Source of the DNA: Streptococcus suis
GTDB taxonomy: Bacteria > Bacillota > Bacilli > Lactobacillales > Streptococcaceae
Assembly (NCBI GenBank): GCA_029593505.1
Contig: JAKTNI010000001.1
Coordinates: forward strand, 62,001 to 126,000
Reading direction: 5' to 3'
DNA: 64,000 bases
Below the pieces are notes generated by a model. That model ran no database searches and was not told the DNA's origin. It worked only from the letters and a program-made list of their open reading frames with translations. How positions within the stretch are numbered: position 1 is the stretch's first letter; each line of letters begins with the position of its first letter. The translations under genes and the position numbers were made by a program. Positions 8,151 through 14,185 of the stretch are shown here, one piece after another.

Positions 8151-8357
8151 GAAAGTTTCAATATAGTAGAGACACCGGATAATCTTTATATTCGAGAGTT
8201 GAATGGAACTTATTACACTGTTTTTGAACTAGGCATTGCTTCAGTTCGACGTATTTTTGATATAAAACCAGATGACTTTAATGAGTATATGTCAGGTAGA
8301 CATTCTGCAGATTACCTATTTTTAGAAATAGTTAAAAGGAAAAATAAATTGAATTAA
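8118..8357 (+). pseudogene. Truncated family A immunity gene
   Basis: The first 65 residues repeat the 7706 protein, then the sequence leaves the family after HSADYLF and ends after 79 codons. The conserved ND-WPP region and the C-terminal half are absent. It lies at the distal end of the array. It is either dead or encodes a short fragment. Confidence 0.6.
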
Positions 8358-8567
8358 ATTTTAGATTATTTTCATAATTATTAGTTATATTTATATTAGA
8401 ATCGTTATTCGATGATTCAAAAGTATCTTACGAGAATAAAATTTTTTGTGAGGAATTCTAAGCAGATTGTTATTTACAATAATAAGAGTAGCAAGTCAAT
8501 AGATATGTTGATGATTTAGTATATTTTTTGAAAATTATTCATATAGTTTATTAAAATCAAAAGAAAA

Positions 8568-8596
8568 AAGCCTAGAAACGTTGATTTCATAGGCTT
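8568..8596 (-). terminator. Terminator of rpmF-rpmG
   Basis: AAGCCTA/TAGGCTT hairpin; on the minus strand it is followed by a run of T. It lies just past the rpmG stop. Confidence 0.7.
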
Positions 8597-8609
8597 TCTA
8601 AATGTTTTC

Positions 8610-8759
8610 TTATTTAACCTCAGTAAAAATAACGTGCTTACGTAATTTTGGTGAGTATTTTTTCAATTGAAGACGGTCTGGAGTATTACGTTTGTTTTTT
8701 GAAGTAAGGTACAAGCGTTCACCAGATTCTTTATGTTCAAGTGTAATATTTACGCGCAT
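8610..8759 (-). CDS. rpmG: 50S ribosomal protein L33
   Basis: A 49-residue protein reading [20 protein letters not shown] at its start and ending FTEVK, the typical L33 length and sequence. It is a component of the large ribosomal subunit near the E site. It lacks the Cys pairs of the zinc-binding L33 form, so it is a C-minus paralogue. It lies 15 bases after rpmF on the minus strand, the usual streptococcal pair. Confidence 0.93.
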   Translation of the reverse strand: MRVNITLEHKESGERLYLTSKNKRNTPDRLQLKKYSPKLRKHVIFTEVK

Positions 8760-8774
8760 GGTATCTCCCTTCTA

Positions 8775-8957
8775 TTATTCAGCTGAAGCTGCTTTAGCGA
8801 TTTTACGTCCTTTGTAATATCCTTTTAAAGATACACGGTGAGAACGTGAGTAATCTCCAGTAGTTTCGTCAAATTTCACAGTTGGAGCTGCTACTTTATA
8901 GTGAGTACGACGTTTGTTTTTCTTCGCTTTTGAAGTGCGACGTGCAGGTACTGCCAT
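8775..8957 (-). CDS. rpmF: 50S ribosomal protein L32
   Basis: A 60-residue, strongly basic protein starting [20 protein letters not shown], the family signature of L32. It has no zinc-binding Cys motif in the middle, as in several streptococcal L32 proteins. It is the first gene of an rpmF-rpmG operon and is preceded by a GGAGGAAG ribosome site. Confidence 0.95.
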
Positions 8958-9038
8958 TTCTTTCTTCCTCCATTAAAATACGAGAGTTTTACTCTCTTCA
9001 AATCTAAAATTTATAGTATGACTTTCGTCAACTTTAAT

Positions 9039-9067
9039 AGTATATCAAAACTTTTTTGTAAAGTAAA
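9039..9067 (-). promoter_or_regulatory. Probable promoter of rpmF-rpmG
   Basis: On the minus strand TTTACT (9067-9062) and TATACT (9044-9039) are separated by 17 bases, about 80 bases upstream of rpmF. Confidence 0.5.
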
Positions 9068-9135
9068 GTTACTTGACAATTTTTTTGAAAAAATTATTAA
9101 ACTTTTTTGTCAGAAAACACTTGACAATATATATA

Positions 9136-9533
9136 ACTCGTGGTGCTAGTTAATCTCACAGTACACTAAAAAGCCCAAAAGGACTATATTGTAAGTGCCT
9201 AAACAAACAGGAGATTAGTCCAAATGAGCCACTTACAGTATACTGCTAAATCCCATCACTTACAATGGAATATCAAACAATTATCAAAGATTTTCCAGCA
9301 GCCATATCGTGATTATTGTCCAGAATGCTTTAAACATCGTCGTAACGTTAGCTTGTCCAAGGTCTCAGCCGAATCTCTACTAGTCTTACTTCTCTTGCAA
9401 GCTGAATGAGGAATTAAGTCACAACGGCATTTTTACCGTATCTGTCAACTCTTTCCTTGTGGCTATCTCCTTGAAAGAAGTCGTTTTAATCGACGGTCAA
9501 GGCAATTAATTTGGCTAGTACAAGTGATTCGTC
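9136..9533 (+). mobile_element. IS982-like element, copy 1 (5' fragment)
   Basis: The end ACTCGTGGTGCTAGTTAATC at 9136 is the same as the ends of copy 2 (14186 and, inverted, 15038). The transposase frame opens at 9224 (MSHLQYTAKSHHLQWN), reaches LLLLQAE and meets TGA at 9407-9409, then continues in frame (GIKSQRHFYRICQLF...) to 9533, where the element stops and Rep-like coding begins. So it is truncated at the 3' side and carries an internal stop, a stop shared with copy 2. Family assignment is from the transposase sequence as I recall it. Confidence 0.75.
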
Positions 9534-9881
9534 TTTTCTGAAGATGCTGCACCGTACATTTTTGCTCTTCGAGGTCAGTTTTATAGATTTACTTTAGCAG
9601 AGCTTTCTAGAATTAAATCTAAATACGGTTTAATATTGTTGAAGTTATGGGAATCCAAACGTTTCGGAAAGGCTGAAAGAACACTTGTTTATGGAACTAT
9701 TGAAGAATGGCAGGGATGGTTTCTTGGAGCTGATAAATGTATGCCTCCGGCTATATTCAAGAGAAATTGCTTAGTAAAAGGGATAGAGGAATTAGAGAAA
9801 AAATTAGAAATAGAGATCTATTTAGAAACGATTATGAACGGGAGAAAAGTAGAGGGATATGAGATGCCCCTTATTGATTGA
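9534..9881 (+). pseudogene. Rep_3-type plasmid replication initiator, C-terminal fragment
   Basis: An open frame of 116 codons with no start begins exactly where IS copy 1 is cut. It reads as the second winged-helix domain of a Rep_3 (RepB/RepA) initiator: FYRFTLAELSRIKSKYGLIL, then IEEWQGWFLGAD, then FKRNCLVKGIEELEK and, near the end, NGRKVEGYEM, which matches the family's closing GRKV strand. Such proteins bind iterons of theta-replicating plasmids. The N-terminal domain is missing, so it is non-functional. This is the main evidence that the island derives from a plasmid. The family call is pattern recognition, not a search. Confidence 0.65.
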
Positions 9882-10078
9882 CGTCAAATCCTCATGTATT
9901 AAGACAAAAAGCTTTAAGTGGAGACGATACGGCTAGAGAGCTTTATAACTCCTATTTTGAAAAAGTTTATTATCGATCAGCTTCGGATTTTGGCATGTGC
10001 ATTGTTAAGGACTATTGTTTTTCGTTGTTAATTATTATACAATTGTTAAAAGTAAAATATATGGAAGTGCATAAGATT
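9882..10078 (+). other. Short stretch between Rep fragment and bacteriocin
   Basis: A frame opening at TTG 9878 (TSNPHVLRQKALSGDDTARE) runs for about 45 codons and then fuses artificially with the bacteriocin frame. I do not recognise it; it may be a relic of the plasmid gene next to rep. AT-rich sequence at 10020-10060 probably holds the bacteriocin promoter, but no clear hexamers stand out. Confidence 0.3.
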
Positions 10079-10318
10079 ATGAAGAAAATTTTTCTTCGAT
10101 TATTAATAGAGTATGCTCTTTTAGGAGTGTCTTTTTTAGGAACTAGTGCTAAAGCATCTGCTGTTCCTTTTGCAAATTGTTATAATAAAAATGGACACGC
10201 TGTATGTACACCTGATTATGGAGCAATAATTTCTCATACAGGTCGCGTTATTGTTAATGGTTGGATAAATTATGGACCTTGGCATTCTCGTCCTGAATTT
10301 GGAGTTATGTTTCCTTGA
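10079..10318 (+). CDS. Class IIa-like bacteriocin precursor with Sec signal peptide
   Basis: The frame is open back to 9878 but ATG 10079, 11 bases after GGAAG, gives a 79-residue precursor with a classic signal peptide: MKKIF, a hydrophobic core, and AKASA for cleavage. The mature part is about 51 residues. Its C-terminal half, GRVIVNGWINYGPW, closely resembles that of bacteriocin 31 and hiracin JM79 (IIVNGWVxHGPW). The N-terminal half has CYNKNGHAVC in place of the usual YGNGVxCxxxxC, so the pediocin box is altered and the two Cys are 8 residues apart. These peptides permeabilise target cells through the mannose phosphotransferase system. An EntA-type immunity gene follows within 22 bases. 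Confidence 0.7.
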   Translation: MKKIFLRLLIEYALLGVSFLGTSAKASAVPFANCYNKNGHAVCTPDYGAIISHTGRVIVNGWINYGPWHSRPEFGVMFP

Positions 10319-10340
10319 TAAAAAATGGGAGATAAACTGT

Positions 10341-10619
10341 TTGTTGGATCAAATTGATAGTATTCTTAATTCTGATTATTTAAAAAATAATAAAGAGTTA
10401 AAAAGTATTTTTTTAAATGCGAGAAAAGATATAGAACAAGGAGATAGAGGAGCTTTAGCTACTTTAAGTAGCAATATTTCGTGGTATCTAGTTACTCATC
10501 GTTACAAAGCACCTAAAGCAGTTATTGAATTTGCCCAGGAAATAGCTAAAGAGCCCTATAAAGAGAGAGGTAAATTAGCTGTTTTGCAAATGTTAGCTTT
10601 ATCTTTGACACGAATATAA
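10341..10619 (+). CDS. EntA-type bacteriocin immunity protein
   Basis: The frame is open from 10272, inside the bacteriocin gene, but TTG 10341 with GGGAG (10328-10332) upstream gives a 92-residue protein, the usual size for class IIa immunity proteins. It is a soluble helical bundle: LDQIDSILNSDYLKNNKELK, then ALATLSSNISWYL and HRYKAPKAVIEF. This fits the enterocin A immunity family (PF08951 as I recall it), which protects the producer by locking the bacteriocin on the mannose phosphotransferase complex. The downstream terminator closes a two-gene operon. Confidence 0.7.
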   Translation: MLDQIDSILNSDYLKNNKELKSIFLNARKDIEQGDRGALATLSSNISWYLVTHRYKAPKAVIEFAQEIAKEPYKERGKLAVLQMLALSLTRI

Positions 10620-10629
10620 TTAGTCTTTA

Positions 10630-10657
10630 AATAGCACAAATTATTGTGCTATTTTTT
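10630..10657 (+). terminator. Terminator of bacteriocin operon
   Basis: ATAGCACAA/TTGTGCTAT hairpin followed by TTTTTTT, 11 bases after the immunity gene. Confidence 0.85.
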
Positions 10658-10738
10658 TGTTTAAAGGTAAAATCCGGAAACAGTTTCTCTTAACCTCTTT
10701 TCAGGAGATAAGAGGTGTATTTATTTGTAAATATTCTT

Positions 10739-10777
10739 CTAGGGGGATTGGGGCGCTCCCCAATCCTCCTAGTTTTT
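10739..10777 (+). terminator. Strong GC-rich hairpin, terminator-like
   Basis: Fifteen-base arms (CTAGGGGGATTGGGG against CCCCAATCCTCCTAG, one mismatch) around a 4-base loop, followed by TTTTT. It lies more than 100 bases beyond an already good terminator and no gene ends in between. It could be a plasmid replication or copy-control structure. Confidence 0.6.
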
Positions 10778-10884
10778 AACTTTCTCCCAATAAACGTGCA
10801 AGTATATAATCTTTAACAATATATAACCAACAGACAATTTTAGTTAACCTTCCTGTTATTATCTGCCTAAAATACTAAAAAAAA

Positions 10885-10913
10885 TAGACAGACCACCTAA
10901 AAGATGTTATAAT
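10885..10913 (+). promoter_or_regulatory. Promoter of the secreted-protein operon at 10962
   Basis: TAGACA (10885-10890), 17 bases, TATAAT (10908-10913). The start codon is about 50 bases downstream behind AAAGGAAG. Confidence 0.65.
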
Positions 10914-10961
10914 GAAAGCGTAAACATTTTTTTATCAATCTAAACAGAAAGGAAGTTCGTT

Positions 10962-11501
10962 ATGAAAAAAATAAAATGTATTGTGATGACTCTATTATCT
11001 ATTCTAACTCTCAGTTTTACCCTACCACCGATAACAGCAGTCTATGCGAATGAAAATCATACACCAACATTTACCGAAAAAGATATCAATTCAACAATAC
11101 CTATTTTTGAAGCAATAGTAGACACACCAGACGAACTTTTAACAAAAGGAACAAGTGACGAAATAAAACAATACTATAGACAAAAAGGAATATACCTAAA
11201 TGTCTACAACGATAATATCGGAGAAGACAGTTCAAATGTTTCAATAATAACCCCAAGAACTAATTATTTCAGATGTGGATTAGCTCTTGGTCAACTATTT
11301 CTAACAGTAGCAATACCAGCCACTCAAATTACCAAAATAAAAAAATACATACAAGCTCTAGGAGGCGTATGGGAAGCAGCTAAACTTCTAGTCGGAGCAA
11401 CAACGGCAAGCGAAAAGACTCAAGGCGCCTTAGCAGCACTTTCAGGAATTCTACTCACTCTAACAGGAATTGCAGATATTAAGGATCATTGTTTTGGCTA
11501 A
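10962..11501 (+). CDS. Secreted protein with bacteriocin-like hydrophobic C-terminus
   Basis: The 179-residue protein has a signal peptide (MKKIKC..., hydrophobic core, VYANE cleavage area near residue 30), an acidic linker (about 31-90) and a hydrophobic, alanine- and glycine-rich C-terminal part of about 80 residues with two Cys (CGLALG near 102 and CFG at the end) and helices such as GALAALSGILLTLTGIADI. This is reminiscent of large or circular bacteriocins, but I recognise no family. It opens a three-gene operon with two small membrane proteins, a common plan for a bacteriocin with its immunity proteins. Bacteriocin function is an inference. Confidence 0.5.
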   Translation: MKKIKCIVMTLLSILTLSFTLPPITAVYANENHTPTFTEKDINSTIPIFEAIVDTPDELLTKGTSDEIKQYYRQKGIYLNVYNDNIGEDSSNVSIITPRTNYFRCGLALGQLFLTVAIPATQITKIKKYIQALGGVWEAAKLLVGATTASEKTQGALAALSGILLTLTGIADIKDHCFG

Positions 11502-11733
11502 TATCTTTTTAATCTTAACCAACATTTTATTGATAGTTTTAATTTTCTTAAAGGTAAAAGAAAAAAAACGCATATCAGAAAAATACACAAACCTTTTAAT
11601 CAGAACTCAAACACCTGTAAGTGAGATAGAAACCAAAAATAAAACCAAAATAGAGATTATAAAATCAATTAACTCAAAATATAAAGTCGGATTGATTAAC
11701 TCTAAAAAAATACTAGAATCGATAAAAAAATGA
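11494..11733 (+). CDS. Small single-pass membrane protein
   Basis: About 79 residues from TTG 11494 (a TTG at 11470 is the alternative; there is no ATG). One strong N-terminal membrane helix (FLILTNILLIVLIFLKV) is followed by a basic, lysine-rich cytoplasmic tail. The start overlaps the previous gene's stop, and its own stop overlaps the next ATG, so it is translationally coupled on both sides. The position suggests immunity or export help for the 10962 product; no family is recognised. Confidence 0.5.
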   Translation: MANIFLILTNILLIVLIFLKVKEKKRISEKYTNLLIRTQTPVSEIETKNKTKIEIIKSINSKYKVGLINSKKILESIKK

Positions 11734-11885
11734 ATTACATTACAAAACTAATAGGTTACAACATTCTTGGTTTACTAATTGCATGGCTACTATCAAATAT
11801 GTTTAACTTAGACTTCAAATGATGGAACACCATCGCATTTACAAGTTCTGCCTACCTAATGTATACCTGGAAAAGAAAAAATTAA
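11730..11885 (+). pseudogene. Tiny membrane protein interrupted by TGA
   Basis: The frame starts ATG 11730 (ATGA overlap) and reads MNYITKLIGYNILGLLIAWL, then LDFK, TGA (11820-11822) and on in frame (WNTIAFTSSAYLMYTWKRKN) to TAA at 11885. Without the stop it would be a 51-residue two-helix protein. One base change could explain it, or the gene may function as a 30-residue peptide. No family is recognised. Confidence 0.45.
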
Positions 11886-11926
11886 AAGAAAGCAGTAGGG
11901 AATAAAATCCTTACTGCTTTCTTTTA
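11884..11926 (+). terminator. Terminator of the 10962 operon
   Basis: AAAGAAAGCAGTA paired with TACTGCTTTCTTTT around a short loop, directly after the small membrane gene; a T-rich stretch follows. Confidence 0.75.
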
Positions 11927-11943
11927 ATTTTAAACAACAAAAC

Positions 11944-12199
11944 TATCTAACAAAATAATTTTGCTTAGTCGCATTCCATATTGCAACTATTTTTATCCCC
12001 TCTGAAACTTCACTATCATCTGTTGCATGGACTAAATCAGCATTTTCTATATCATCAAAAGCTAATTGTTTTTTAATTTCTTTGAATAATCCTCCATAAT
12101 CTAATTGTCGTTTACGATATTCTTACAGAAATAGGCTTGATACAATCGCAAACTACCATCTGCACGTCGGATCAAGATAAGAAGAAACTCTCTTTGAGG
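11944..12199 (-). pseudogene. Broken gene fragment of unknown family
   Basis: On the minus strand a frame reads FLLILIRRADGSLRLYQAYF from about 12199, shifts by one base near 12121-12127, and continues EYRKRQLDYGGLFKEIKKQL... to a stop at 11944. No start or ribosome site is present. It looks like the C-terminal third of a protein, possibly another plasmid gene. I do not recognise it. Confidence 0.4.
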
Positions 12200-12205
12200 G
12201 TTTCA

Positions 12206-12230
12206 AAAAAAGACCCTTTAGAGTCTTTTT
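12206..12230. terminator. Bidirectional terminator-like hairpin
   Basis: AAAAAGAC/GTCTTTTT stem with an 8-base loop, T runs on both strands. Confidence 0.6.
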
Positions 12231-12543
12231 AACATATAATATACTTCAAAAATATATTTAGTAACGCTATTAAACTTTTATGATATAGTATGCATAGTGA
12301 CAAGTACAAGAAGTTCTACCATAACGTCACCTCCTTTCTTGGCAGATTAGAGGTTAGTTGCCAAAAACTATTATGCCATCCATTTTTTATTTTTTGTGTA
12401 TGATAAATATTTTCGCTTGCTTTATTCCAATTTCCTCTTGTTAGCAAGAAACCTGTGACGGTCGTGGAAGCCCCCCACGATTCAATAAATTTTAATTTCA
12501 CAAATTATTTATATAATCGCTCGAAAATCGCTTTCATTTTTGT
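12231..12543. other. AT-rich spacer without a supported gene
   Basis: A 61-codon minus-strand frame (12501-12316, GTG start) exists but has no ribosome site or recognisable content. A small inverted repeat TCGTGG/CCACGA lies at about 12462-12480. I see nothing else. Confidence 0.4.
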
Positions 12544-12581
12544 TATAATTAACTTATAAATAAAAAATATTTTTTAGGAGG
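12544..12581 (+). promoter_or_regulatory. Promoter -10 and ribosome site for the 12591 gene
   Basis: TATAAT at 12544-12549 with a TTG two bases before it, a poor -35, and TAGGAGGAAC (core AGGAGG 12576-12581) nine bases before the ATG. Confidence 0.5.
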
Positions 12582-12590
12582 AACTATTTT

Positions 12591-13352
12591 ATGAAAAAAA
12601 TAACAATTGCCGCTTTGTTATCGTTAATCCCACAAATTGTTATGCCAATCAACAATTATGTTTTAGCAAACGATTTTTCATCTACCACAAAAATAGTTTC
12701 TACTGAGTTAGAAATTCCTGATAATGTCCCAAATTATGATATTATTTTTGAAAGTGAAGACAGAAATATTTACAAAGTAAAAAATATAATTGAACTCACA
12801 AATTCTGATGGAGATATTTTTACTGCTGACGGCATTGTTGAAAATGAAATAATTTCAGAAGATGACGAAGGAATTTTGGGAACTACCACCTATGAAGTAG
12901 ATTTATCAGAATTAGAAAATGTAAACACAGAAGACTCTTTTCTAAATACTATCGGAAATCTTTTAACAACAAAAGTATATGCAGATAGCAACGAAACTTC
13001 CTCAAATAGCACTTGGGATAATTCCATAAGTGTAAAATTAAATATGACTGTATATTGGAGAAAATATAACTCAGGTCATATAAACATAACAAGAGTTACA
13101 GGGAGTTATTATAAAGAAGATCCAACTGTTGCCGTTACTGGCTCAAATCTATTTGTTACTCAAGGAATGCCTGGAGAACATCAAGAAAGAAATTACAATA
13201 TAGGAACTAACAGAAGTTGGTCATATTCAACCGGTTTTTCAAAAGTTGGAAACGTAGGTTGGCCTACTAGAAAATATGCTAAATATACCGTTAACTTAAA
13301 ACGAGGTGGCTCAACATGGACGGCTGTATTAGATAATGTTCTTGGCGGATAA
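12591..13352 (+). CDS. Secreted protein of unknown function
   Basis: The 253-residue protein has a signal peptide (MKKITIAALLSLIPQIV, cleavage near VLAND, residue 27). After an acidic region (30-120) comes a C-terminal domain rich in Ser, Thr, Tyr and Asn (130-253; WDNSISVKLNMTVYW, RVTGSYY, WSYSTGF, KYTVNLKRGG) that looks like a beta-sandwich. Related-looking secreted proteins occur beside bacteriocin genes in lactobacilli and enterococci, but I can give no family name. It is coupled to the membrane gene 5 bases downstream. A role in bacteriocin or toxin activity is only a guess. Confidence 0.5.
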   Translation: MKKITIAALLSLIPQIVMPINNYVLANDFSSTTKIVSTELEIPDNVPNYDIIFESEDRNIYKVKNIIELTNSDGDIFTADGIVENEIISEDDEGILGTTTYEVDLSELENVNTEDSFLNTIGNLLTTKVYADSNETSSNSTWDNSISVKLNMTVYWRKYNSGHINITRVTGSYYKEDPTVAVTGSNLFVTQGMPGEHQERNYNIGTNRSWSYSTGFSKVGNVGWPTRKYAKYTVNLKRGGSTWTAVLDNVLGG

Positions 13353-13356
13353 TTCC

Positions 13357-13761
13357 ATGAATATGATAAAAAAATACATTATTGAATTTTGTTTTTTACT
13401 AAGTTTTTCTTTGCCGTTCATTAAACAAACAACTATCACTAACGGAATTAAGCATATCGATTTTTTAACTGGTATTCATTTTGTTCTTACATATTATTAT
13501 TTATTATTACCCACAATAATAAGCTATTTCCTATACTTAAAAACTCAAAAAACATATTTTAAATATTTTATAATAATTTCATACATTTCTTTTATCATGA
13601 TGAGCATTTCTTTTGGAGATATACTAGAAGTTTCACCAAAATATTACTATGTGTTGTTTATAGACATCATTCCCAAAATAACATCAATAGGATTACCCAT
13701 TAATGTCATACTGATTATTTTATTGCTACTAAAGTTATCTCGTATCCAAAAACAGAAATAA
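13357..13761 (+). CDS. Four-helix membrane protein
   Basis: About 134 residues from ATG 13357 (MNMIKKYIIEFCFLL). Four hydrophobic segments are visible (about residues 6-22, 40-58, 68-88 and 106-126) with short charged ends. It follows the secreted protein in what looks like one operon, a plan consistent with a dedicated immunity protein. No family is recognised. Confidence 0.5.
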   Translation: MNMIKKYIIEFCFLLSFSLPFIKQTTITNGIKHIDFLTGIHFVLTYYYLLLPTIISYFLYLKTQKTYFKYFIIISYISFIMMSISFGDILEVSPKYYYVLFIDIIPKITSIGLPINVILIILLLLKLSRIQKQK

Positions 13762-13768
13762 CAATATT

Positions 13769-13797
13769 TTGACACACAACTTTACCCATGATATAAT
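13769..13797 (+). promoter_or_regulatory. Consensus promoter of the antisense RNA
   Basis: TTGACA (13769-13774), exactly 17 bases, TATAAT (13792-13797): a perfect vegetative promoter. It drives only a very short transcript that ends at the hairpin at 13831-13868. Confidence 0.8.
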
Positions 13798-13803
13798 AGA
13801 TGT

Positions 13804-13868
13804 TGCAAAGGTATAGTGTATATACGCACCAAAGCCCCGAAGACGGCCTATTGACTTCGAGGCTTTTT
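13804..13868 (+). ncRNA. Antitoxin RNA of a par/Fst-like type I system
   Basis: A transcript starting about 7 bases after the perfect -10 would be roughly 65 nt and end at the hairpin AAAGCCCCGAAG/CTTCGAGGCTTT plus a T run. No ORF is present. It runs toward the toxin gene on the other strand and contains TATATACGCACC (13819-13830), which nearly repeats the sequence over the toxin's ribosome site and start, so in RNA the two can pair. This is the layout of RNA II in the enterococcal par locus. Confidence 0.65.
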
Positions 13869-14005
13869 TTACGTTCTTTAGAGATTAACGGGTAGGCTAG
13901 CATCAGCCATTGTCCTTGCTAGCTAGCCATTTACAGATGTAGTGTGCAGCTACTTCTGTCACAATAGCAAGTAAGACGTCAAAGATATAATACATATACA
14001 ACACC
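13819..14005 (+). repeat. Pair of short direct repeats linking antitoxin RNA and toxin start
   Basis: TATATACGCACC at 13819-13830 and ATATACAACACC at 13994-14005. The second covers the toxin's start codon and part of its ribosome site on the opposite strand. Because the RNAs are made from opposite strands, the repeats give complementarity, as with the DRa/DRb repeats of par. Confidence 0.55.
13903..13995 (-). CDS. Fst-like type I toxin peptide
   Basis: A 30-residue peptide starting MYYIFDVLLAIVTEVAAHYI and ending KWLASKDNG: one membrane helix and a charged C-terminal tail, the design of Fst/Ldr-type toxins. The ribosome site on the minus strand is a strong AAAGGAGG, 8 bases before ATG 13995. 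About 150 bases of leader lie upstream (from about 14150). The convergent antisense RNA at 13804-13868 completes the unit. Fst peptides damage the membrane when the unstable antitoxin RNA is lost, stabilising plasmids. The peptide is not a close copy of any Fst I remember; the call rests on size, topology and locus layout. Confidence 0.6.
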   Translation of the reverse strand: MYYIFDVLLAIVTEVAAHYICKWLASKDNG

Positions 14006-14185
14006 TCCTTTCACGAACCTTACGGAACGCAATCGGTTTGCCGACAGCTAGTATCACGACCGCTTACTTTATTCCATGGTCTAAATCACTCTTATTGGCT
14101 CTTAAAATCGTTTTTAAAACGTTTTATAACATTCTTGATAGTTTTATTTAAGATTGTGAAGTCTTACAAAGTATATATAAAGCAA

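Larger units (their letters stand above)
10660..10961. other. Non-coding stretch with hairpins and a promoter
   Basis: No gene is seen. It holds a weak stem CCTCTT/AAGAGG (about 10694-10716), the strong GC-rich hairpin at 10739-10777 and a promoter at 10885-10913. The high-GC hairpin in such AT-rich DNA suggests plasmid regulatory DNA rather than chromosomal spacer. Confidence 0.5.

Noticed and set aside
12316-12501. 61-codon minus-strand ORF in the accessory island
   Set aside because: GTG start without a ribosome site, no recognisable content and no neighbours on that strand.
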